From Ananas comosus (Eukaryota; Streptophyta; Magnoliopsida; Poales; Bromeliaceae): a DNA stretch of 64,000 nucleotides. Positions 24,858-34,391 of this stretch are shown here, one piece after another. A model generated the notes under the pieces. It worked only from the letters and a program-made list of their open reading frames with translations, made no database searches and was not told the DNA's origin. Every line of letters begins with the position of its first letter. The first letter of the stretch is position 1. A program made the translations under genes and the position numbers. The stretch lies in contig NC_033629.1 in NCBI RefSeq assembly GCF_001540865.1, forward strand, positions 5,836,864 through 5,900,863. Direction: 5' to 3'.

Positions 24858-27800
24858 TCACTCCATATCCTCATCATCATCATCATCATCATCTGCCCTA
24901 GCTCCAGATTCCCCAGCCTTAGGAGCATCACAGAATGGTGGAATGAGTGGATGTCGCGACGTCGATCTGGTATAAGTGGAGTAGATAGGCTGAGTAGGAA
25001 AAATATCATCATGCCTACATCCCCGTTTCTCCATCATTCTCTTCATTCCCACCTCCACCTTTTTAGCAAGATCTGCCACTTTCTTCTTCAAAGAGCGCAC
25101 CTCATGATGAAGTGATTCTACAGTAATCACTCCCCCTGAGCTTGAAGATCCCTCACGCTCTGCTCAAGGTGGAGGTGCTGAACTAGAAGCTCCTCTGGAT
25201 GATCCTTTAGTTTGCTGAAAAGTCTTCAGTGTGCTTCTTGACTTGGCCCAGATTACAGCATCAATCGGTCCAAGTCCAATGTCATACTTGTCACACGACA
25301 CGTCAACTCCGTGTTCTTGAAGAATCCTCGTAATCAACAACGGAAACGGAAGTAGATCACGTCGAACTTGAGACTATATAACATGTGCCATTCTTTGCCA
25401 CATCAGAAAAGGAATATTGATATTTAACCCGTCCGCTTCCTCAGGATGTCCAAGAAGATATAGAAGCACCAGACGAACCCAACGAATCCTTTTTGTTCCA
25501 ATTGTAGTTTGAACATTATAGCTCATCACCAAGGAGAGTAGATGATACTCGGGTAGCAAATCCTTGGATTCCACGTATGAATGATTTGTCCTCACGCCTT
25601 CCTTGCATATAGCTCGAATAACAGTCTCCCAGTGGGTCAAAGACTGATAAAGCCCTGTCGTATAGTGAAGGCCGGTAGTATCAACATGCATCCCTAAGTG
25701 CTCTCCAATCGTGTAAGGAGTGACTTGAATCTTCTGCTTACGCACATATGTCTCAAACACATAAGTCCCAGTCAAACACATAAGTCCGAGTCTCCTCATC
25801 CTCTGCAAGCACCATCCCGTTCATATAGAACTTCCGAATGAGTTCCACACAGAATGGAGCACGAGCTGGAACCCGTCCAACGGGCTCAATAGGGACCCTC
25901 TGTAACGCACTGGACCTTACAAATTGCTGGGTTCGAGTGATTGATTGTGTTCTGAGCTTTTCCAAACTTTTTGGTGGGTTGTTGACAGTGTTCCGACCTA
26001 TGGTTCGAGCCCCGAGAATTGTGGTTTAAAATCTTGCATCAAAATCCAAAAAGTTGAATTTTTGGTCAGCTCTCGGGTAGCCTTCTGCAGGCTGTGTATC
26101 GGTACGGGCTTGATGGCTGTACCGGTACCGGGTTGATGGCTGTACCGGTACGGGCCCGCGTACCGGTACACAGATGGCTTTTCGGCCAAACCCGAGGCTC
26201 GGGTTTGCGTTTTCGTGGGTTGTGTACCGGTACACAAACCCGTGTACCGGTACGCAGTGCAATTTGGGGCTGTTTCGTGGAGGGGTGTTTTTGCAATTGT
26301 TACAACACCTTTATATACCACCCCAGCCCCCTTGGCTGCTCTCCTTGAGCTCCAAACAGAGAGAAACAAGGTGAGTCTTCCCTTCTTGGTTTGATCTCCA
26401 TTTTTGGTAGTTTTTATGGGTTTTGATCTCTTTCCCTTCTCTCCTTCTTGCTTTTGTGGGTTTTTCCATCATTGGAGAAGCTTGGGATCTTGGTTGGAGC
26501 TTGTTTGGATATCAACCTTCAACCCTAGAGGACTTGGAGCTTGGTTTTGAGCATCTTGTGAGGTTAGTAAACTTAATCTCCCATTTGGATTAAGTTTTGA
26601 AGGTTTTTCTTGATGAAACCCTAGATTTTGGATTCTAGGGCTAGAAATGGGGATTTTTGATTTGAGGGCTTTGAAACCTAATTGATGGGTTTAGAACCTT
26701 TGTTTAGGTTAGATTAGAAGGACTCTAACTCCCATTTGGAGATCATGAGAGCCTCCTTCGCAATCGGTAAGTTTTCTCCAACCCTAACTTGAGAAGCTTA
26801 ATGATTGAGCTATTTGCTCTTCGTTCCGTTTGGGTGACCCTATTTTTGATGTTTCTAGGGTACTAGGAAGCTTGTGGATACCTTCGTTCTGCGAAACGAA
26901 GAAGTCGATTTTGGTGGGTTTGACTTCATGAAAATGGGGCAAAATGGCCCCTATGCCTTCTAAACTTTTCGTAAAGTATTCTTGAATGCAAATTCATGCT
27001 AAACATGATTTATGTGAATTTTAGAACACTTAACATGCATGCCTCATGTATCGTAAAATTTGTACTCCATATAGTAGAGCTATATGTGTAGATTGCATGC
27101 ATTGTGGATAGTGCTTGGTTTTGTAAGTTGAGAAAATGTCTCCATGCTAGAATTGAGTAAACTATGCATCATGAATATATTAATGCCATACTTGGGACTC
27201 GTTGAACAAAAGTGTCATAAAGGGGCACTTGGAATTAGTAAACTATGAAAATGCAACTTAGAGACATGATGATAGGCCATTGTACATCTACTATATTCCA
27301 TATTAGAGACATGATGACATAGAGATAGGCTATTGAGATACTTGATATATTCCATGTTTTAGACATGAGGACTTGGTACTTGAGACAGATCATTGCTTGC
27401 TTGCCATTGTGCTCATTCGCACATGCTTGTGAGGGTCACTCCCTACAAGCTGGCACTCCGGAGATAGCCATCGCGACATATGCTCGCCCGTGCGGGATTG
27501 GGCGCTGAAGTGGGTTGCCGTGGGGGAGGTTCATCCCTAGAGTGGGGATGTTAACTACCACGGGGTCATTTGGCACGGCGTAGGCCAGACAGCCTTCGGG
27601 TGGGTCTTATATGATTGGGATTTAGTGACAGAACATGCTATGTGAACTTTAAAACTATTAAAGTGGACTTGGACTAGAATAGTAAACAATGACATCTTTA
27701 CTATTTTTGCATCGAGGACATCGGATTGGTTGCATTTCTATGCTTATGCATGTCATACACATCCATGTACATTCATGATATCATTGCTTTATTACTTATG

Positions 27801-28738
27801 CAAATCATGCTAAGTAGAGACTTTATATTATAGTAAGTTACATTTTACTCACCTTTCGCTTTACTACATTGTTAGTCACTGACCTCTTTTCGTAGCTCTT
27901 GGGCCTTGTGGCATAGTTCACTGAAGTCAGTAATTGCCCACTGGAAACTATTTTTAATAGTTCTCACGCCCCCGTTTTCTGGTTTTCTTTCAGAGCCTTC
28001 TGCACCGGCGGAGGCACGGGATCGCGGCAAGGGGATCTCATAGCTAGCTAGCGAGGAGCGGTTCTTGCCTAGATGGTTTGCTCTTTCTTTTTGTAGTTGA
28101 GAGAGAGTGAGAGATTTTGTATCCATGTATAGAGACCACCTATGTATCTACCTTTGGCACTTGTATTTGGGGTTTTCTTTGTACTACTTTATGCTCTTAT
28201 TAGTGGATTCCAGCTTTATGCTCCCTTCTTTATTGTAGAACTTAGTATTATATCATGCTCTGATACTCCTAGTTGTCTTGTATTACCGCTTTATTTATTG
28301 TTGTTTTAGACGCCTTATATGTTTTAGACGTATGGCGGGTCTTGGCACGTGCCCGGCGGGCTTCTGCTGGGTCCCGGGGCGTGACACCCTCTGCAGCAAT
28401 CGACCAAAATCTGGAACCTCCTTGATCAGCTCAGTAAAGTTGATATAGCGCTCAGCTAGAACTGATCGGCTCGAATATATCCTCCATCGCTCTGATGAAA
28501 TCTCTGCACGAGAATCACCTCCTCACGAGGATTCTCCAGCTATGCCTTTTCCTTTAGCAGCCCTAGTAACAGCTTCTTCAGTAGCTTCAGGTGAGCTTGC
28601 TTTATAATCCGGATCGGATCCTGATGAATCGTCGGTAGTACAAGTTCTCTTTGATGTCCCGCGACGTCCTCAACCACCACTACGGCCACAACCGGCGGCC
28701 ATAAGCACCAAAAGCAGAATCACAAGCGAGAACGCCAT
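24858..28738 (-). pseudogene. Second ORF of the element: plant-transposon/env-like protein, interrupted
   Basis: The reading frame starts at 28738, is split by the solo LTR 25901-28386, resumes at 25895 and ends at 24858. Across the insertion the frame rejoins exactly (LLQR / VPIEPVGR). Recognisable stretches include FTELIKEVPDFGRLL, VTPYTIGEHLGM and RWVRLVLLYLLGHPEE, which resemble the 'putative plant transposon protein' domain often seen in plant retroelements; the C-terminus has a coiled-coil-like helix and an acidic tail (DDDDDDDEDME). In-frame stops (two TGA before the insertion, others after) and a local duplication near 25770 break it. The function of this protein class is unknown. Confidence 0.75.
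25901..28386 (+). mobile_element. Solo LTR, 2.49 kb, complete (family A)
   Basis: Starts TGTAACGCACTGGACC, ends GGGGCGTGACA, with CCCTC duplicated at 25896-25900 and 28387-28391. In order it holds five GTACCGGTAC palindromes (26119-26252), a TATA box (about 26312), a candidate splice donor CG|GTAAGT (26767), a degenerate middle part, a TTCTCAC motif (27960-27966) and an acceptor TTTCTTTCAG (to 27993), followed by GCACCGGCGGAGG and TAGCTAGCGAG. No internal region or partner LTR. Superfamily is not certain; 5-bp duplications and TG..CA ends fit any LTR element. Confidence 0.9.
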
Positions 28739-30420
28739 TTTCCTACATTAAAATGAGCCATATATGAAGAAAATTTTGAAAAAATCTATAAAAATAGCGA
28801 AAAAATATCTAATATTCTTAGAATGCATACTAATGCTATTTCAAACTCATTCATGCAAAAAATTTCATCAAAAATTGACATTCCAACAATAATCCCGAAA
28901 TTCCATGTATAATGATATAAAGATCATAGATCAGCGAAAAATAACGCATTATGACATGATCTAAACATTCTAGAAGCAAGAATACATGCATACAAACTGA
29001 AACGAAGCAAAAAATTTCATCAAAAACGAATCAAAACAGAGATCTAGCTTCAACTCGGAATATTTTTGAAAAATAGGCAAGAACGCGATAAAACGATTAA
29101 ATCTAAGCTAAATACTCACAGATTTTTGGAAAAACTGAGTAGATCTGGAAGAGGAAGTCTCCTGGGGATTTTAGAGAGAGAGAGAACGAAATTTGGTAAA
29201 GGTTTGGAGGAGAAATAAACCCTGTAACCGGTTTTATTTTCGCGGCTACAGTGATTTGTACTGGTACACGGGATTTTGTACCGGTATACTTTCCCAGATT
29301 TCGAAAATTTGAATTTAAAAACCTTTTAAACTTAAATTAATTTCATACAAATTAAGGACTTTACTCCAAAAATCATTATAATGAAGGTAAAATATTATAA
29401 GATTTCAAAATACATCGAAATATCAAAATTTTATTATCAAACATGACCTCGAGTTTCAAAATCATCAAGATGTAACGGTTCACGAAAAATGATATTTAGA
29501 AATTCTGCAAAATTGACACCAATTTGTCGCAATCCGTTCAAAATAGAGATTTAACTAATATGATACCGGGGGTGGCTCTTTGAGCATCTTTTTCAAACTA
29601 ACACCTTATAACTCCGAAAATTCTAAAATATTTAATTTTTTTTCAACCTTTTCGGTTATTCAATTCAATCTTCATGTGGTAGCTTCACACACTTGCCGGA
29701 CGACTGGGGTGGTAGCTTTTTCCTACATGTGGTGGTAGTTTTCACACTCCTTTTGGATGTAACTCTTTTCACATCTTTTAAACATAAGAGTATCTTTTTT
29801 CTTTTTTTAAAAAAATAATATAAACTCCCCCTTAATTAGACAATCTCACAATTGAAAATAATTTTGACAAAATTTTAGTCGATTAGTGAATATCCATCTA
29901 TCATATTGAACACACACAACCAAGATGAATTAATTACCAAGAGAACAAAATTGATTTCAAAATTTTGATGAATATATGTATTAAGAATTCATATAATCAA
30001 TTATCGTCAAAATAACAAAAAGTGGAGTAAAATCGATAATTAATATGAATTTAATTCAAGATGAATTTCGGTTAAGGCACTTTGAAAAATTCTAATCTCC
30101 CCAAAAGAAAGATTTTCAATCGTGTCCTTTCTCAAAGAAAGAGTTTTTTTTTAAAATTCCCAATCACCTTTCCTCAAAAATGATTTTAAAACAAGTAAAT
30201 TTCAAGCACACACAAAAAAAAAAATCGTCTAAACATGTAATGCAATGAATAAAAATATGCAACAAGCACCAATCAAAGCATTTACATAAAAAATCAAAAA
30301 CGAACTAAGACGTAGAATAAGGAAAGATATCACCTTTCCGAATCCAAACTTGTCGGATTTTGCGTTGTCTTGTCTTGTCGACGTTAGGTGCCGTTTGCTT
30401 TCATTGTTGATCAACCGTTG
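28739..30420 (-). other. Non-coding part of the Sirevirus-like element where pol would be expected
   Basis: AT-rich sequence with no reverse transcriptase, integrase or RNase H motifs in any frame. It contains GTACTGGTACACG and a GTACCGGTAT variant at about 29259-29290, and a T-rich tract. In autonomous Sireviruses pol lies here, between gag and the env-like frame. Confidence 0.6.
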
Positions 30421-30421
30421 G

Positions 30422-32308
30422 TCATTTCGTCGCTTGAGGCTTCTGTCGAACTTCACATTTTGCATTAGAAATCCGGTTTGCTTGTGATGCTTGATTCAAT
30501 TGATCTTTCTTTTGATTCCTTGGGGGATATCGAGTCATAGATGGTGCCGATTGAGCTTTAGGAGTTGCCGAATGATTCTTCTTATCTTTCACTGGGCAAT
30601 TCCTTTTGATGTGACCTTTAATTCCACACCTATGACACACTTTGTCCTTTAAAGTTGTTGAGACTTTAGAAGTCGCCGTTTGATCCTTCTCAACATATGT
30701 CCTTTCATAGCCGAGGCCCAACTTGTTTGTTTGACCCAATCCGAGCATATGATCTAGTTTCTTTGATCCAGAAGAAAATTTTTAAAGATCGGATTTGAGT
30801 TGACAAACTTGACTAGTTAAGACTTGATTGGATGCATGAATTTCCTGAAATTGATGCTCCAAAAATCCAATCTTGTCTTTAGATGATTTGACCGTTAATT
30901 CCTCTTCCTCTAGCTTCTTTTGGAGGATCGAATTGTTTTTCAATACTGCTTCCCTTTCCTCCTCAAGAGCTTTATTCGTGGTCTTCAAATTTTTGTTCTC
31001 ATCTTGAATGTCCAATAACCGACGCCTCAACTTCTTATTGAGCTTGGTCATCTTTTTCGAATCAATAAGAAGTTGGTTGTATGCTTCCGCTATATCCTCG
31101 TCGTTTGATTCCTCCTCGCTTTCGCCATTATCATTCGAAGACCCATGCGAAGAGAGAGAAACATTGGAATTAGAAACAAGTGAGGATAAACAAACAACGT
31201 TAGACGAAGATAAATAAGTGTTAGTAAATAAAGCAACATGATCACTCTTTTCTTCATCACTTGAAGATGATTCACTAGAAGAAGAATCATCCAAAGTCTT
31301 AGCTTGCAAAGCCTTTTTGCTTATATGTCTTCTTTGAAGGACAATCTGTTGCAATATGACCGTAGCCTTTGCATTTGTAGCATTGAATTTCGCCTTCAAA
31401 TTCATCTTTTTCTTTCGAAGACTTTGCAAATTTTTTATCCTTAGATTTAGAACTTGAAGATTGTTTAGAAAAAGATTTATGCTTCGAAGATGAAGCCTTG
31501 TCCGAATTGTTCTTCTTTCAGAAATTCTGTCAGAACTTCTTCGTGAGGAGTGCAAGTTGATGTTCAAAGTCCGCAATTGAGATCTCTTCGTCAGAATCCG
31601 AGTCGTCATCTTCTCTCCTTGTCGATTTGAGTGCAACCCTGTACTTTTAGAAAAAGACTTTGAAGAAGATTGGTTAGTAGGAAAAGTCATCTCATACGTT
31701 TGTAAAGCGCCTACTAACTCTTCGACTTTCATCGCGTCCGGATGCTAAACGGTTTCGATCGCGGCAACCTTTATCCGAAAGCGTTTCGGAAGAGTTCGAA
31801 GAATCTTTCTAACAACCTTTGAATCCGGAATTTTCTCTCCCAAGTTAGCGCATGTATTGACAACATCTTGAAGACGCGTATAATACTCGGTAAAGGTTTC
31901 ACTTTCTTCCATAAAAATCGAATCAAATTTACTTGTTAGCATTTGTAATTTTTGAAACTTTACTAAGCTAGTTCCTTCATGCGTAACTTGTAGAGTATCC
32001 CAAATTTCCTTTGCGGTTTCACATGCCGAAACAAGAGCAAACTCCGTTTGCGATAAAGCATTGAATAAAGCATTAATTCCTTTACCGTTAAACGAAGATG
32101 ACTCGTTTTCATTTTTCGTCCACTTGTTCCATGGTTTAGAGACGGTAGCACCATCGACAACTTCGGTAGGATGTTTCCATCAGAATTCAATAGCTTTCCA
32201 CACCCGCTCATCGATTGCGATTAGAAAAGCTCTCATGCGAACTTTCCAATAGGCATAATTCGTGCTGTCAAAGAGTGGTGGTCGATTGATGTTACCGCCT
32301 TCAGCCAT
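30422..32308 (-). pseudogene. Degenerate Ty1/copia (Sirevirus-type) gag
   Basis: Starts at the ATG at 32308 (MAEGGNINRPPLFDSTNYAY), typical of UBN2/DUF4219 gag of plant Copia elements. The middle part (ESETFTEYYTRLQDVV) is clear at 31745-31942. A first CCHC knuckle (CYKCKGYGHIATDC) lies near 31350-31390, then a serine/acid-rich linker, a coiled coil at about 30800-31100, and a second knuckle (CHRCGIKGHIKRNC) near 30590-30635. Stop codons near 32177 and 31745 and frameshifts around 31500-31600 and 31280 disable it. It would have encoded the capsid/nucleocapsid polyprotein. Confidence 0.85.
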
Positions 32309-32329
32309 TAGATAACAATTTATCTAGAT

Positions 32330-32344
32330 CCTGCTCTGATACAA
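32330..32344 (-). promoter_or_regulatory. Primer-binding site (tRNA-iMet type)
   Basis: Minus-strand TTGTATCAGAGCAGG lies 2 bases inside the 5' LTR and matches the complement of the plant initiator tRNA-Met 3' end (TGGTATCAGAGCAGG) with one mismatch. Confidence 0.85.
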
Positions 32345-32346
32345 AT

Positions 32347-33467
32347 TGTAAGTTTTGGGGATGCCCAGGGATCTATCTAGATTGTATCCAACACCTAGAG
32401 GGGGGTGAATAGGTGTAATAGCCAAAAATCACAAATCTCAATGCGATAAAAATAAATGCGAAAAATACAAATCACACCGAGATTTACGTGGGAAAACTCC
32501 AACTTGGGGAAAAACCCACGGGACCAACATGCGAAAAAATAATTAACTAAGAGAAAAGATTACAAGGTGATTACTTACTCCACGGACTCAATCTCTCTTA
32601 ACCTCCTATGAATCTCGCGCAATCCTCCGGATTGTCCACGCCCTCATGTTTGAATCCACGAACGCTACGTTTCGAATCCACGAAACACCTCCACTCCGAA
32701 TCCACGAAGCTCACGGTCCGAATCCATGAACCGCCGTCAATCACGCCGAATCTACGACGCCGTCATGAAGAACATCATGTGTATGATGATCCTTCGCTTA
32801 GAGTATCGATAAAAACCAGGGAAGAAAACTCCAAGCGAAGCAAAGATCAAATCGACATATAGATGTGAAATTCCAATATCTCGATTTGATCTAAAAGAGG
32901 CTAATATGTAGAAAAAAAGATTTTAAATGAAATCCGAGCCTCTAGGGTTTCTCAAACATGTATTTTCGTGATGCTTGATAAGTTAGAGAACCCCAATAGC
33001 TTATTTATAGACTTTAGAATCAATTGGAGTCGGGTTAGAAAGTTTTCACGATTTTATACTGTGTACCGGTACACTTTAAGCTGTTATCGGTTACACGATG
33101 ACGGAACGAAAAAACTGAAGAAACAATGAAACCGGTTACATATTGATGGTTGTACCGGTACACATTTTGTACCGGTACACTTCTGATGCTGTACCGGTAC
33201 ACTTTGCAAATTTTCATAGTTTCGGGTTTTGCAAAATTTCGATGCACTTTCTAATCCAGTAAAGTTTGATATTATGATTCTAATGCCTACAACTAAGTAT
33301 GAATCACCATAACATGAATTAACACTTTACCTGGGCATCGTGATTCACATCGTGAGTTATTTTTCAATTTCTTCGAAATCTTGAATTCTTCGATCTTCGG
33401 CGATACGCACCGATTCTTCAAGAGTTCGACTCACTTCACGAAACTTGTCAACACACAAGACTTAACA
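32347..33467 (-). repeat. 5' LTR of the Sirevirus-like element
   Basis: Same length as the 3' LTR, with scattered, mostly transition differences, so the insertion is not recent. TATA box (minus) at about 33000-33012. Four GTACCGGTAC palindromes upstream at 33063, 33152, 33169 and 33191. Confidence 0.9.
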
Positions 33468-34019
33468 TGAAGTATCAAGAAATCAAATCTTTTGGACATC
33501 ATCGGCCTAATGAACAAAGGGTTTCAAATTCTATAATTTTAATGGTTGATATAAGACAGTTTCTCATTTAATGGCATAAAGATATCCAAATCAATTAATT
33601 TTTTGTTAGAAAATTCTTTAAACTATTTAGAAAAAGATCTATACTCTTAATCTTGTAATCAAGACTCATATCATCACTTTTTAAAGGATATTTATTTTCA
33701 GCCGTTCAGTTTTGTGTCTATTTGATGGACAAGAGAACAATATAAAAAAAAACACAAAATTTGGTTTCTAGATGCTTCAAGTGGTATAGATCACATTCAA
33801 TGGTGTCGATCATCGATTTGGAGGCTCTATCATTGCAAACAAATAGGTGGCAACTGTAAGATATTGATTCCCTGTCCTATTGAACCACTTTTGGTCAAAG
33901 GGACCAAAGCTGTGCGAGAGAGATGCTTGGACATGCTCCATTTGACATTCCAATAATGTTGGAAGGGTCAAAGTTGAGTTTTGTTTTAGAATAGATAATT
34001 GAGTTTTAGCATTGCTCAG

Positions 34020-34391
34020 TGCGAAATAGAAGTCGAACAAGTACTAAACTGCATTCTGGGGCATTGTTAATCGGTGACTAAATCAGGTGGTACCGGTACC
34101 CCGTAGCAGACCGAGTGTAGCAGCTCTCGGGTTTGAGTAGTTTTGGCTGTTAAACCGGTGACAGCCCTGATGCGTACCGATACTAGACCAGTTACCCGAG
34201 AAGGCAGCTCTCGGGTTTGACCTCTGTGCAACTGTTAAACCGGTGACACCATCCTCGCGTACCGGTACCAAGTGCAGAAAATTGCATGATGCAGTATGTT
34301 GCAAATGGCAATTTTTGAGGGGCTTTTCTGCAATTGTGGCAGCCTATAAATGGACCCCATTTCCCTCTCTTGTGTTCACAGCCAGTGAACA
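34020..34391 (+). repeat. U3 fragment of a family-A-like LTR
   Basis: Carries GTACCGGTAC at 34090 and 34259, CCGGTGACA variants, two copies of CAGCTCTCGGGTTTGA, then TGCAATTGTGGCAG and a TATA box (TATAAA, 34345). The order matches the U3 of the solo LTR at 25901. It stops where the next LTR begins. Confidence 0.6.

Larger units (their letters stand above)
23185..33467 (-). mobile_element. Sirevirus-like LTR retrotransposon lacking pol (non-autonomous), 10.3 kb
   Basis: Read on the minus strand: 5' LTR (33467-32347), primer-binding site, gag pseudogene, a gap with no recognisable protease, integrase, reverse transcriptase or RNase H, a second ORF, polypurine tract, 3' LTR (24305-23185). Both LTRs span 1121 positions, and TGAAG is duplicated at 23180-23184 and 33468-33472. 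Removing the nested solo LTR (25901-28386 plus CCCTC) leaves about 7.8 kb. Copia/Sirevirus placement rests on the UBN2-type gag and CCHC knuckles with a tRNA-Met primer site. Movement would have needed pol proteins in trans. Confidence 0.88.
23073..33860. mobile_element. MITE 7, split by the Sirevirus-like element
   Basis: The left part, 23073-23184, carries TGTTTTCGATGATGGAGCC. The right part, 33468 to about 33860, ends with the inverse GGCTCTATCATTGCAAACA. Removing the insertion and one TGAAG duplication restores a long-TIR element of the same family as MITEs 2, 3, 5 and 6. Confidence 0.7.

Noticed and set aside
25998..26374. Frames rich in VPV/YRY/TGTG on both strands
   Set aside because: They are translations of the GTACCGGTAC array in a solo LTR, not proteins.
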